This document shows positions 8,891-17,947 of a DNA stretch of 64,000 nucleotides, piece by piece. Within the stretch, counting starts at the first letter, position 1; every line of letters starts with the position of its first letter. A program made the translations under genes and the position numbers. The DNA lies in NCBI GenBank assembly GCA_964421815.1, contig CAYQYT010000005.1:74990-138989 (forward strand). Reading direction: 5' to 3'. This stretch comes from DTU089 sp964421815 (GTDB lineage: Bacteria; Bacillota; Clostridia; Oscillospirales; Acutalibacteraceae). The notes beneath the pieces are model-generated. The model saw nothing but the letters and a program-made list of their open reading frames with translations. It made no database searches and was not told the DNA's origin.

Positions 8891-10345
8891 ATGAGTTTCA
8901 ATACCGTTTTTTTTGCTGACTACAGCTGTCTTACAACTGCAGAGGGATTGCTCGCTGCGAATATGGAAAATGTTCATGTAACCTATGATATGTTTTTTAG
9001 GGATATTCCCGATTTGGGCGGATTTGCCGTTATGTCGGGACTCCATCAGTTGATTAAAAAACTCTCCGATATTTCTTTCGGTAATGAGGAATTGAAAAAA
9101 CTTCAGGAAATGGGCTTTTCCCAAAAATTGATTGATTATTTAAAGAATTTCAAATTTTCCTGCGATGTTTATGCCATGCCCGAGGGGACGCCTGTTTTTC
9201 CCAATGAGCCGATTGTTAAGGTACAGGGGCCGGCACTTCAGGCGCAACTTATTGAAACCCTTTTACTTAACACCGTGAACCACGAAACACTTGTTGCAAC
9301 AAAGGCAAACAGAGTGGTAAGAGCGGCCTTGGGCAGAAAAGTTTTTGAATCGGGTGCAAGACGTGCTCACGGATTTGATGCCGCAGTTGACGGTGCAAGG
9401 GCGGCTTTTGTGGGAGGCGTCAATGCCACGACTCTCTATCCTGCATCCCAAAAATACGGAATTCCTCTTTTTACAATGATGGGTCATGGCTGGGTTCAGT
9501 TATTCGACAGCGAACTTGAAGCCTTTAAGGCATACCTTGAAGAACACGGTGAAGACGGTGTTCTCCTTGTTGATACCTACGATACATTGGAAAGCGGTGT
9601 AAAAAATGCCGTTGAAGCCTTTAATACTGTTCTTGTGCCGAAAGGTTTAAGACCTGCCGGTATAATAATTGATAGCGGGGATATGACATATCTTTCAAAA
9701 CGTGCAAGACGATTGCTTGATGAGGCGGGATTCCCGGATTGTGATATATATGTTTCTAATTCGTTGGATGAAGTGCTTATAAAAGATATGCTGAATCAGG
9801 GTGCTAAAATAGACGGATTTATTGTGGGCGAAAAACTATTAACTTCCGCTTCTTCCCCGGTTCTTGACGGTGTGTATAAGCTTTCCGAAACGGAAAAGAA
9901 TGGTGTAAAAGCCCCTGCAATAATGGTGAGTAATAATGTTAACAAAATTACCACACCTTGTTCAAAACGTGTTTGGCGTCTTTTTGATATGGAAAGCGGT
10001 AAGGCCATTGCAGATGTTATGACTCTTGACAGCGAGAGTATTGAGGATGAAAAAACATATTCGCTTTTTGATCCGGATTTCACATGGAAAAGAAAAACAG
10101 TTGATAATTTTGTTGCTCGTGAAATGCTTGTGGAGGTGTTCCGTAAGGGCGAATGTGTTTATAAAATTCCTACCCTTGAAGATGTGCGGGCATATTGTAA
10201 CGAGCAGGTTTCAACCCTTTGGGAAGAAGTTACACGATTTGAAAATCCTCATAAATATTATGTGGATTTCTCAGGTAAACTCTGGGGATTGAAGCAGTCC
10301 CTTATTAAAAAAATAACTCATTGCTCCGACGGGGAGGATGTATGA
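8891..10345 (+). CDS. pncB: Nicotinate phosphoribosyltransferase
   Basis: 484 residues from the ATG at 8891, which has CGGAGG at the right distance; an in-frame ATG at 8852 lacks a site. The segment SGARRAHGFDAAVDGARAAF followed by VGGVNATT is the core of NAPRTase, which joins nicotinate and phosphoribosyl pyrophosphate, with ATP, to form nicotinate mononucleotide for NAD salvage. Other conserved parts are ADYSCLTTAEGLL at the N-terminus, IIDSGDMTYLSKRARRLLD and SKRVWRLFD. Length is normal for the bacterial enzyme. It overlaps the next gene by four bases (ATGA), so the two are translated together. Confidence 0.93.
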   Translation: MSFNTVFFADYSCLTTAEGLLAANMENVHVTYDMFFRDIPDLGGFAVMSGLHQLIKKLSDISFGNEELKKLQEMGFSQKLIDYLKNFKFSCDVYAMPEGTPVFPNEPIVKVQGPALQAQLIETLLLNTVNHETLVATKANRVVRAALGRKVFESGARRAHGFDAAVDGARAAFVGGVNATTLYPASQKYGIPLFTMMGHGWVQLFDSELEAFKAYLEEHGEDGVLLVDTYDTLESGVKNAVEAFNTVLVPKGLRPAGIIIDSGDMTYLSKRARRLLDEAGFPDCDIYVSNSLDEVLIKDMLNQGAKIDGFIVGEKLLTSASSPVLDGVYKLSETEKNGVKAPAIMVSNNVNKITTPCSKRVWRLFDMESGKAIADVMTLDSESIEDEKTYSLFDPDFTWKRKTVDNFVAREMLVEVFRKGECVYKIPTLEDVRAYCNEQVSTLWEEVTRFENPHKYYVDFSGKLWGLKQSLIKKITHCSDGEDV

Positions 10346-11643
10346 TGCCGGTAAAATATAAAATCGGTTTAACAAGAAACCGCCTTTTTGACTTTGATAA
10401 TTGTGTAAGCTTTTTAGGGGTTACGGAGGAGAATCTGGATGCCGACAGATGCGTAAAAGTTTTGAAAACCCTCTGTTTAAAAGAACCGCTTTTGTGTTGC
10501 GGAATAGAACTTTGTCAAAATGGCGAAGCTTATCTTGTTGAGGGGAAAAATGAAATCGGATTTGATTTTTTTCAAGGGGATATTAAGGGGTATGTGCAAA
10601 AAAAAGAATATAACGGATTCGATTTTTCAAAACAACTTTTCTCTTTTGCTCTAATAAACGGGAATGTTTTGGGGATTTTTGCCCATACGGTTGTTGCTGA
10701 TGTCCGCTCCCTGTTGTATATTGCAGGGGCGTTTATGGATATTTATAAAAGCAGCAGTTTTTCAGTTGTACCATCGGAATTTAAGGTTATTTCGGAAATA
10801 AGCCAAATGCCTTCAAACGTTTTTTCCATAGTCATTGATAGAATAGCTTCCGATTTGGAATTGGATTGGCAGAAAAAATCAAAGTTCTTCTCCTGTGAGG
10901 ATTATGAACGTGCAAAATCGAAATATTTGTCCTCAAAAACTGAATCCGAAACAATAACATTTAGTATTGACCCTGAAACATTTTGCAGAATAAAAAACTT
11001 TGCCGATAGTAAAAAAATTGATGTTTCTTCATTGGTGGCTTTTGCATTTCACGAGAGTTTGACAAAGGTGCTCGGAGGTAAAAAGAAATTCAAAAAATTG
11101 AATGTTCAGGCAAACGGAAGAGTTTTCTTTGAAGAGTTCGATAAAATGAAGATCGGCGCTTTTAACGGCTTTGTGGCTGTTAAGAAGAAAAAAGACAAAA
11201 AACTCGCAGACAACTTTCAAAACAACGCAGTAAGTTTTCATAAAGAAATTTACAAATCGGTTACAAGCGCTTTCAAAGTTTTTTATAATGAATTTCTTTT
11301 AATGCGTGTTCCCGAAAGTTATGCTGATTCGCAGTATATGTACTGTGCCGGCGAGTTTCCCCATAAATGTTCTGAAAAACTTGCGCATACATACGGCTGT
11401 GCTAATGAGGTTGCAGGAGAGTTTTGCTCATATAATTTGAACCAAGAATATTGGACGAATCTGAATGTTTTTAAAGAACTTTTTTGCGGGGAACCCTTGA
11501 AAATGAGATCGGCAACTATGATTACTTTTGTTGAAAAAGGCGATACGGGAAAGATTTGCTTTACTTATAATAAAAATAAAGTAAACGATTCTCAAGCACA
11601 GAACGTTGTAAATGGAGCTGTTGAGTTAATTAAAAAGTTTTAA
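10342..11643 (+). CDS. Condensation/CAT-fold-like protein with degenerate catalytic motif, unknown function
   Basis: 433 residues. GGGGAGG at 10331 serves either ATG 10342 or the adjacent ATG 10345; the first overlaps the pncB stop. I see a pattern reminiscent of the condensation/chloramphenicol-acetyltransferase fold: a mid-N-terminal LGIFAHTVVADVRSLLYIAG segment in the place of the HHxxxDG motif, and a C-terminal half with NFQN...SYADSQYMY and repeated beta-like segments. If the alignment is right the catalytic second His is Thr and Gly is Val, so transferase activity is doubtful. No close family is recognised. The tight coupling to NAD salvage is the main clue to its job. Confidence 0.4.
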   Translation: MMPVKYKIGLTRNRLFDFDNCVSFLGVTEENLDADRCVKVLKTLCLKEPLLCCGIELCQNGEAYLVEGKNEIGFDFFQGDIKGYVQKKEYNGFDFSKQLFSFALINGNVLGIFAHTVVADVRSLLYIAGAFMDIYKSSSFSVVPSEFKVISEISQMPSNVFSIVIDRIASDLELDWQKKSKFFSCEDYERAKSKYLSSKTESETITFSIDPETFCRIKNFADSKKIDVSSLVAFAFHESLTKVLGGKKKFKKLNVQANGRVFFEEFDKMKIGAFNGFVAVKKKKDKKLADNFQNNAVSFHKEIYKSVTSAFKVFYNEFLLMRVPESYADSQYMYCAGEFPHKCSEKLAHTYGCANEVAGEFCSYNLNQEYWTNLNVFKELFCGEPLKMRSATMITFVEKGDTGKICFTYNKNKVNDSQAQNVVNGAVELIKKF

Positions 11644-11660
11644 CAGAGTATAATAAAACA

Positions 11661-11707
11661 TAAGCAATTCTAAGCGGAAAATAGCTTGGAATTGCTTATT
11701 TTTTTGT
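11661..11707 (+). terminator. Intrinsic terminator before the dcw cluster
   Basis: Stem TAAGCAATTC/GAATTGCTTA with a long loop and a run of eight Ts. Confidence 0.85.
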
Positions 11708-11716
11708 GAAAAACTA

Positions 11717-11745
11717 TTGACAATGTGGGTTGGATTTTTTATAAT
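11717..11745 (+). promoter_or_regulatory. Consensus sigma-A promoter of the dcw cluster
   Basis: TTGACA at 11717-11722, exactly 17 bases, TATAAT at 11740-11745: a full consensus promoter. It lies immediately before the MraZ boxes. Confidence 0.9.
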
Positions 11746-11783
11746 AGTGGTACGAAGTGTCCTAAAAAGGGTCGAAGTGTCTC
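11744..11783 (+). promoter_or_regulatory. MraZ operator: four boxes with 10-bp period
   Basis: Four consecutive ten-base units, ATAGTGGTAC, GAAGTGTCCT, AAAAAGGGTC and GAAGTGTCTC, fill 11744-11783. Units 2 and 4 share eight or nine of ten bases. The GTG/GGG core and helical-turn spacing fit the known MraZ operators, which are short direct repeats at about one turn spacing. The first box overlaps the -10 element, so bound MraZ would block RNA polymerase and give autorepression. Confidence 0.75.
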
Positions 11784-11823
11784 AATATTTAGGTAAAATA
11801 TCTTTTTGAAAGGGGAAATGCTT

Positions 11824-12252
11824 GTGTTCTGCGGACAGTTTAATCATACACTTGATGAAAAGAACCGCTTTAAAGTTCCGGCATCTCTCCGCAACAAAAT
11901 GGGTGTTGAAGCTTACCTTATTAAATCTCCCGACCCAAGCACCAAATGTTTGTATATGTATTCCGAAGAGGGTTGGAACGAATTGTATGAACAGTTCACC
12001 AAGGGCGACCAACATGACGAAACAACAAGACGTGTTTCAAGAAAAATTCTTTCCGGTGTTGTATATGGTGAGATAGATAAAGGTGGGCGACTTACCCTTA
12101 ATTCCGCTCTTAAAGAATTTGCAGGCATAGAAAACGATATTTGTATCGTGGGTAACACAAGGCATATTGAACTTTGGTCACCGGCAGAGTGGGAGAAAGA
12201 GATGGCAATTCTCGATGTTACTCCTACCGCGTCGCTTAACATTGACTTCTGA
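11824..12252 (+). CDS. mraZ: Transcriptional regulator MraZ
   Basis: 142 residues from the GTG at 11824, which gives the family's usual N-terminus (M-F-x-G-x-x-x-H, here FCGQFNHTLDEKNRFKVP) and lies eight bases after AAAGGGG; the ATG at 11818 is only two bases from that site. Two SpoVT/AbrB-like half-domains carry the DEKNR motif (about residue 10) and the DKGGRL motif (about residue 82). MraZ forms a ring that binds repeated boxes and represses the dcw operon. The boxes are visible directly upstream. The stop overlaps rsmH by one base. Confidence 0.92.
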   Translation: MFCGQFNHTLDEKNRFKVPASLRNKMGVEAYLIKSPDPSTKCLYMYSEEGWNELYEQFTKGDQHDETTRRVSRKILSGVVYGEIDKGGRLTLNSALKEFAGIENDICIVGNTRHIELWSPAEWEKEMAILDVTPTASLNIDF

Positions 12253-13181
12253 TGGTTATGGAGTTTAAACATATTTCGGTTCTCCTTGAAGAATCGGTGA
12301 ATGCATTGAATATAAAGCCCAACGGAATATACGTTGACTGCACCGCAGGGAGCGGAGGTCATTCCGCCGAGGTTTTAAAGCATTTGGGTGAGAACGGGAG
12401 AATGGTTCTTATTGACCGCGACCCCGATGCTGTTGAAACTGTAACAAACAGGTTTAAAAATGATAAAAGAGTTGTTGTTGTTCACAATAATTATTCGGAA
12501 ATAAAACAAATCCTCCGTAATTTGAATATTGATGGAGTTGACGGAATTATTGCCGACTTAGGTGTCAGCAGTCATCAACTTGATACTGCCGAAAGAGGTT
12601 TTTCTTTCCACTATGACGCTCCCCTTGATATGAGAATGAGTCAGCAGGGGACCACGGCAGAAGAAATTGTGAACACCTATTCTCAAAAAGAACTGTTCAA
12701 TGTCATAAGCAAATACGGAGAGGAAAAGTTTGCAAACTCCGTTGCATCCGCCATTGTGCGTGAAAGGGAAAAATGCCCGATTGAAACAACCCTTCAACTT
12801 GCTGAAATTGTGTCAAATGCAATCCCCGCAAAGTTCAGAAGGAACGGACACCCCGCAAGAAAGACTTTTCAAGCAATCAGAATTGAGGTAAATGCAGAGT
12901 TAACTGTTTTAGAAAACACCTTACCTGATATGTTTGAGTGCCTCAACAAAGACGGTGTATTAGCCGTAATCACCTTTCATTCTTTGGAGGACAGAATAGT
13001 CAAAGATTATTTTAGAACTTTGAAAGAGGGGTGCACCTGCCCCAAGGATTTCCCTGTTTGCGTTTGCGGGAAAACTCCCAAAGCCATTGTTAAATCTTCC
13101 GGAGTAAAAGCAACAGGCAAGGAAATCGACGAAAACAACAGAAGCCGTAGTGCAAAACTACGTACGGCAGTCAAACTATAA
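12252..13181 (+). CDS. rsmH: 16S rRNA (cytosine1402-N4)-methyltransferase
   Basis: 309 residues. The SAM-binding motif DCTAGSGGHSAEVLK is near residue 30 and the HSLEDRIVK motif near residue 240. RsmH (MraW) methylates N4 of C1402 in the decoding centre of the small ribosomal subunit. The ATG at 12252 overlaps the mraZ stop (TGATG), so translation is probably coupled; ATG 12258 is an alternative. Position between mraZ and ftsL is the standard order in Gram-positive dcw clusters. Length is normal. Confidence 0.95.
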   Translation: MVMEFKHISVLLEESVNALNIKPNGIYVDCTAGSGGHSAEVLKHLGENGRMVLIDRDPDAVETVTNRFKNDKRVVVVHNNYSEIKQILRNLNIDGVDGIIADLGVSSHQLDTAERGFSFHYDAPLDMRMSQQGTTAEEIVNTYSQKELFNVISKYGEEKFANSVASAIVREREKCPIETTLQLAEIVSNAIPAKFRRNGHPARKTFQAIRIEVNAELTVLENTLPDMFECLNKDGVLAVITFHSLEDRIVKDYFRTLKEGCTCPKDFPVCVCGKTPKAIVKSSGVKATGKEIDENNRSRSAKLRTAVKL

Positions 13182-13218
13182 TTATATTTTGGAAGCGAAA
13201 ATACAGAGGAGGAAAAAT

Positions 13219-13785
13219 ATGGCAACTTACAGAAGTTCGGCGGCATACGATTTGTCTTTGTTTGAACCGCAGGTTGTAGAAAGACCCTCAAGATCCCAAA
13301 AGCCTGCTACAAAGGGGCCTGTCAAAAAGGCACCGGCTAAACTTCAAAACAAAATAAGTACTGCCGTTGAAATGAACGGAATGAGTCAAACCGTTGAGCG
13401 GAAAGCTGCCTCTGTTAAAGTTAATAAACTTGCGAAACAACTTATAGTGTGCTTTACCTTGATTTGTATAAGTTTTTTGGGGTTGCTTGTAATGGATTCC
13501 AAAATCAATGCCCTTGATAAACAGATTTCTTCGGTAGAAAGTAAGATTGACATTCAAGAGGGCGAAGCCGTAAGGCTTAATGCGGAACTCAGTAGTAAAA
13601 TATCCTCCGATAAAATAGAAAATTATGCAGAAAACGTGCTTGGTATGGTTAAAGCAGAAAGCTATCAAATAAGCTATATTGATCTTTCCGAGGGCGACGA
13701 AATAGTTGTGTCCGGTGACAAAACTGTTGAAGGAAACAGCGATTTTTCAAAGAAAATAAAACAGCTGTTTGCATATATTTTTTAA
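13219..13785 (+). CDS. ftsL: FtsL-like septum formation protein
   Basis: 188 residues from ATG 13219 behind AGAGGAGG; an upstream frame extension overlaps rsmH and is not used. A basic, proline-containing cytoplasmic tail (residues 1-70), one membrane helix (about 73-93) and an extracellular heptad-like coiled coil (KINALDKQISSVESKI onward) give the FtsL/DivIC layout. These small bitopic proteins hold the septal synthase and FtsQ/DivIB together. Sequence similarity in the family is low, so the call rests on layout and position between rsmH and the PBP gene. Confidence 0.8.
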   Translation: MATYRSSAAYDLSLFEPQVVERPSRSQKPATKGPVKKAPAKLQNKISTAVEMNGMSQTVERKAASVKVNKLAKQLIVCFTLICISFLGLLVMDSKINALDKQISSVESKIDIQEGEAVRLNAELSSKISSDKIENYAENVLGMVKAESYQISYIDLSEGDEIVVSGDKTVEGNSDFSKKIKQLFAYIF

Positions 13786-13802
13786 ATAGAAATATGTATT
13801 TA

Positions 13803-13842
13803 TGGGAGTTGAGTGTGCTCGACTCTCATTTTGTACTTTTTT
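13803..13842 (+). terminator. Hairpin between ftsL and PBP genes, possible attenuator
   Basis: Stem GGGAGTTGAG/CTCGACTCTC with loop TGTG, then a T-rich stretch ATTTTGTACTTTTTTT. It could lower expression of the downstream dcw genes relative to ftsL. Confidence 0.5.
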
Positions 13843-13857
13843 TGGTAGGTTTTAATT

Positions 13858-16083
13858 ATGTCACATGTAAATAAAAATTTAAAAAAGAGGACTGCCGTAG
13901 CAGTTGCCATATTACTGTTATTGGGGTTTGGTACCGATATAGCACGGCTTGCATATTTTCAAATATTTAATGCCGATGAGTATAAGGTTCTTGCGGAATC
14001 CGGTCAGCTTAGCGATACGGAAATACCTGCCGACAGAGGTGTGATATACGACAGTAATATGGAAGTGCTTGCGGAAAGTGCATCCGCGTGGCTTGTGTAT
14101 GTAAATCCTTCAAAAATAGAAGACAAGGAGCAAAGAACCCTTATTTCAAAGGGTCTTGCAAAAATCTTTGATGACGATAGCCTTAAATGGAAAAATATCT
14201 ATGACAAAATAGGAAACAAAAAATACGGCTATGTAAAAATCAAAGGCAAAATTGAGTATGAAGCCAAAACAAAAATCCAGGAATTTATCAACAAGAACGA
14301 TTTGTATGCAATTGTTTGCATAGATCCGGACACAAAGCGATATTATCCTTACGGCAATTTTGCTTCTACGGTAATCGGAATGACGAATATTGACTCTGAC
14401 GGCAGAGTGGGTATAGAGTTAATGTATAACGATGTTCTGACAGGGGTTCCCGGCAGAATAATCACGGCGCGCGACGGGCACAGCGATTTAATGTCCACAA
14501 ATTATGAAACAAAATTTGATGCGGAGCAGGGTACAAGTCTTGTTATGTCAGTGGATAAAACAATCCAGCATTATCTTGAAAAAGGACTTTCCCAAGCGGT
14601 TGTTGACAATGAGGCGACCTCGGCATACGGCATTGTTATGGACGTAAATACCGGTGCCGTGCTTGCAATGGCAACAATGCCCGACTATGATTTGAATAAT
14701 CCTGCGGTTATTACCGATAAAGCGGTGTTAAAGAAACTCAGCAAAATTAAAGATAAGGAAGAATATGCCAAGGCTTATAATGAACAGGTGTATTTAATGT
14801 GGAGAAACAAAGCGGTAAGTGACACCTATGAGCCCGGTTCTGTATTTAAAATTATTACTGCGGCGGCGGGTCTTGAGGAGGGCGTTGTAACTACCGATAC
14901 CACCTATAATTGTACCGGCGCAATCAGAGTTGCGGACAATACAATCCACTGTCACCGCCGTGAAGGTCACGGAGTACAGACTGTAACCGAAGGTCTTGTT
15001 AATTCCTGTAACCCTTTCTATATAACCATAGGTCAGAAATTGGGAACGGAAAAGTTCTATAAATATTTTGAAGCCTTTGGTTTCACGGAGGACAGCGGAA
15101 TAGATTTGCCCGCAGAAGCCACCCCGGTAGGCGGTGTTACCTACCATAAAAAAGAAGATATGGGTATTTCTCAACTTTCTTCAAGTGCGTTCGGCCAAAC
15201 ATTCCAGGTCAGTGCAATACAGATGATTACCGCGGTTTCCGCCATTGCAAACGGCGGAAAACTTATGGAACCCTATGTGGTTGCAAAACAGATTGACCAG
15301 GATGGAAATACTGTTTACGAAAGAACTCCCACCGTTAAAAGACAGGTGGTTTCCGAGAGTACCGCTAAAACAGTACTTGGAATGATGGAGCAGGTTGTTG
15401 ACGGCGGTACCGGTAGAAATGCTTATATTCCCGGGTATCGCGTTGCAGGTAAAACGGGTACTTCCGAAAAACTTACCGTTGACGGCGAGTATATAGCGTC
15501 CTTTGTAGGATGTGCACCTGCGGATGACCCGCAGATAGCTGTTCTTATAATTATTGACGAACCCCAGGTTTATAACCACGGCGGCGGTGCTATTGCGGCA
15601 CCTGTTGCAGGTGTGGTAATTGAACAGACTCTGAAATACATGAATGTTGAGCCTGTTTATTCGGATGAGGAATTGGCAAAGCTTAATGCAACAACTCCCG
15701 ATGTTAACGGTATGAGTGTTGCTGCCGCTAAAGAGACACTTTCAAGGCAGAATTTTAATGCAAGAGTTGTGGGTAACGGCGACAAGGTTGTTTCTCAGTA
15801 TCCTGCAAAAGACCAGAGCATTCCTTTGGACGGTGTCGTTATTCTTTACACCCAAACGGGAAATGTTGAAACAACTTCAACTGTACCGGACCTTACCGGA
15901 TTGAGCATAAGCGATGCTAACAAGCGTGCCGTAAATTCCGGCTACAACATCAAAATTTCCGGTGCATCCCATGACAGTGAAGTTATTTCCTACCGTCAAA
16001 GTGTTGAAAAAGGCACCAAAGCGGAATTGGGATCAACTATAACAGTATATTTTAAGGCCACCAGCGGCGTCCAGGACGACTGA
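13858..16083 (+). CDS. Division penicillin-binding protein (FtsI/SpoVD type) with two PASTA domains
   Basis: 741 residues. One N-terminal membrane helix (about 13-33), a PBP dimerisation domain starting with ADRGVIYDSN, and a transpeptidase domain with SVFK (serine near residue 327), SCN (near 383) and KTGTS (near 531). Two PASTA domains fill about 610-672 and 676-738. It cross-links peptidoglycan at the septum. PASTA repeats are found in both vegetative PBP2x-like and sporulation SpoVD proteins; in this place in the dcw cluster either is possible, and a second copy outside the window cannot be excluded. Confidence 0.92.
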   Translation: MSHVNKNLKKRTAVAVAILLLLGFGTDIARLAYFQIFNADEYKVLAESGQLSDTEIPADRGVIYDSNMEVLAESASAWLVYVNPSKIEDKEQRTLISKGLAKIFDDDSLKWKNIYDKIGNKKYGYVKIKGKIEYEAKTKIQEFINKNDLYAIVCIDPDTKRYYPYGNFASTVIGMTNIDSDGRVGIELMYNDVLTGVPGRIITARDGHSDLMSTNYETKFDAEQGTSLVMSVDKTIQHYLEKGLSQAVVDNEATSAYGIVMDVNTGAVLAMATMPDYDLNNPAVITDKAVLKKLSKIKDKEEYAKAYNEQVYLMWRNKAVSDTYEPGSVFKIITAAAGLEEGVVTTDTTYNCTGAIRVADNTIHCHRREGHGVQTVTEGLVNSCNPFYITIGQKLGTEKFYKYFEAFGFTEDSGIDLPAEATPVGGVTYHKKEDMGISQLSSSAFGQTFQVSAIQMITAVSAIANGGKLMEPYVVAKQIDQDGNTVYERTPTVKRQVVSESTAKTVLGMMEQVVDGGTGRNAYIPGYRVAGKTGTSEKLTVDGEYIASFVGCAPADDPQIAVLIIIDEPQVYNHGGGAIAAPVAGVVIEQTLKYMNVEPVYSDEELAKLNATTPDVNGMSVAAAKETLSRQNFNARVVGNGDKVVSQYPAKDQSIPLDGVVILYTQTGNVETTSTVPDLTGLSISDANKRAVNSGYNIKISGASHDSEVISYRQSVEKGTKAELGSTITVYFKATSGVQDD

Positions 16084-16089
16084 TTGTTT

Positions 16090-16465
16090 GATAAATTTGC
16101 GAAATTGTGCGTTTGCTCACACTCGCAGTACCCTTGTACAGCTTCGGTTCGCAATTCACCCAATTTCATCAAATTTATCTAAACAATCCACAAATCTTAA
16201 TATATTTGCGAAATTGTGCGTTTGCTCACACTCGTCGTACCTTTGTACGACTTCGGTTCGCAATTCACCCAATTTCATCAAATTTATCTAAACAATCCAC
16301 AAATCTTAATATATTTGCGAAATTGTGCGTTTGCTCACACTCGTCGTACCTTTGTACGACTTCGGTTCGCAATTCACCCAATTTCATCAAATTTATCTAA
16401 ACAATCCACGAATGTTAATATATTTGCGAAATTTAGCAATTCGTTCACACTCGCAGTACCCATTG
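16090..16465. repeat. Tandem 109-bp repeat array inside the dcw cluster
   Basis: Three full units begin at 16096, 16205 and 16314 (marker TTTGC) and a diverged, shortened fourth at 16423, each exactly 109 bases apart. Units 2 and 3 are nearly identical; unit 1 differs mainly in the central stem. Each has an inner inverted repeat (GTCGTAC CTTT GTACGAC at 16234-16251 and 16343-16360) inside an outer GAAATTG/CAATTTC pair, so each can fold as a long hairpin. No ribosome binding site or coherent protein is present; reading frames through it only repeat a 36-residue period. The remaining bases to 16525 are AT-rich. Confidence 0.9.
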
Positions 16466-16525
16466 TGTTAATAAAATAAAAAAGAAAAATAAATATATAA
16501 GAATAAAAACTTTCGGAGGTATATT

Positions 16526-17935
16526 ATGCTCCTTTCACAACTTTTAAAAGACATAAAAGTGTTCAACTCCTATGAGGACAGGGAAATAACCGATGTTACC
16601 GATAAAAGCGGTAATATTAAAGAGGGGTGTGCATTTGTCTGCGTCAAGGGTGCCCGTTTTGACGGTCACAGTATTGCAGATCAGGTTTTAGCCCAAGGCG
16701 CAAAAGCCGTAATTGTAACACGGGACCTGGGTCTTAAAGAGCAGATTATTGTTGAAAATTCCCGGGAGGCTTATGCCCTTATGTGCAAAAATCTCTTTTT
16801 GCGCAGTGCCGATAAGTTGAAAATAATCGGCATCACCGGTACCAACGGAAAAACAACCTCCGCTTTTGTTATAAAAGATATTCTCAAAGAATTGGGAGTG
16901 CAGAGCGGTCTTATCGGTACTGTCAAAAATATGGTGGGTGACAAGAGTTTCCACACGGAGCTTACAACTCCCGACCCCTATGATATGCACTCTCTTTTCA
17001 AAGCCATGGTCGATGATGGTATTGAATACTGTGTAATGGAAACATCATCCCAGGCGTTCCACCAAATGCGCCTTGCGGGTATTCATTTTACTGTGGGTGC
17101 GTTCACAAATCTCACCCAGGATCATCTTGATTACCACGGCACCCTTGAAGAATATAAAAAATGTAAAAAGACATTGTTCTATAACTGTGATACGGCAATT
17201 TTCAACAATGATGATGAGGCATCCGCGTATATGCGGGATGGCATAACCGCTCAGACTGCGGGTTATTCAATAAAAGAAAAATCCGATTACAAAGCGGAAA
17301 ATGTTCAACTGTTTTCAGACAGAGTGGAGTATGATTTAAACGGAAATCGGGTTGTCTTTCATATTCCCGGCGGTTTCTCGGTTTATAATTCTCTCACGGC
17401 AATTTCCGTGGTTAACAAGTTGGGATTCCCCCTTGAAGATGTTATAAAGGCGGCATATTCCGCAAAATCAGTCAGCGGAAGAGTTGAACTTTTAAAGACA
17501 AATACGGATTTTAGTGTTATAATAGACTATGCCCACAGTCCCGACGGACTTGAAAAGGCAATCAATGCGGTCCGCGGTTTCACAAAGGGCAGGGTTATCA
17601 CTCTTTTCGGTTGCGGCGGCGACAGAGATAAAACAAAACGACCCAAAATGGGCAAAATTGCTACCGAACTTTCCGATATTGTTGTTGTAACAAGCGATAA
17701 TCCCCGTACGGAAGACCCGGAAGAGATAATAAAAGATATTCTTGCAGGAATAGACAGCCATAAAGAAATAATCACAGTTACAGACAGAAGCGAAGCAATA
17801 AAAAAAGCTATTTCCATTGCTCAAAAGGATGACACGATTCTTCTTGCGGGCAAGGGACATGAAACTTACCAGGTAATCGGAACAGAGCGCGTTCACTATG
17901 ATGAGCGTGAAATAGTGGCAGATATACTCAAATAA
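16526..17935 (+). CDS. murE: UDP-MurNAc-tripeptide synthetase, meso-DAP adding
   Basis: 469 residues. The ATP loop GITGTNGKTTSAF is near residue 103, and the DNPR motif (SDNPRTEDP, near 391) marks enzymes that add meso-diaminopimelate rather than lysine to UDP-MurNAc-L-Ala-D-Glu. GKGHETYQ near the end is also typical. CGGAGG lies ten bases before the ATG. It is the first gene after the repeat array, so it may have its own transcription or depend on reading through the repeats. The cell wall is therefore probably of the meso-DAP type. Confidence 0.95.
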   Translation: MLLSQLLKDIKVFNSYEDREITDVTDKSGNIKEGCAFVCVKGARFDGHSIADQVLAQGAKAVIVTRDLGLKEQIIVENSREAYALMCKNLFLRSADKLKIIGITGTNGKTTSAFVIKDILKELGVQSGLIGTVKNMVGDKSFHTELTTPDPYDMHSLFKAMVDDGIEYCVMETSSQAFHQMRLAGIHFTVGAFTNLTQDHLDYHGTLEEYKKCKKTLFYNCDTAIFNNDDEASAYMRDGITAQTAGYSIKEKSDYKAENVQLFSDRVEYDLNGNRVVFHIPGGFSVYNSLTAISVVNKLGFPLEDVIKAAYSAKSVSGRVELLKTNTDFSVIIDYAHSPDGLEKAINAVRGFTKGRVITLFGCGGDRDKTKRPKMGKIATELSDIVVVTSDNPRTEDPEEIIKDILAGIDSHKEIITVTDRSEAIKKAISIAQKDDTILLAGKGHETYQVIGTERVHYDEREIVADILK

Positions 17936-17947
17936 CAGGTGCATTTT

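Noticed and set aside
16090..16465. CRISPR array
   Set aside because: Units are 109 bases, head to tail, without short conserved repeats alternating with unique spacers and without cas genes.
16088..16479. Overlapping reading frames of 67-97 residues in the 109-bp repeats
   Set aside because: They are periodic translations of the repeat with no start site; the repeat is explained as non-coding.
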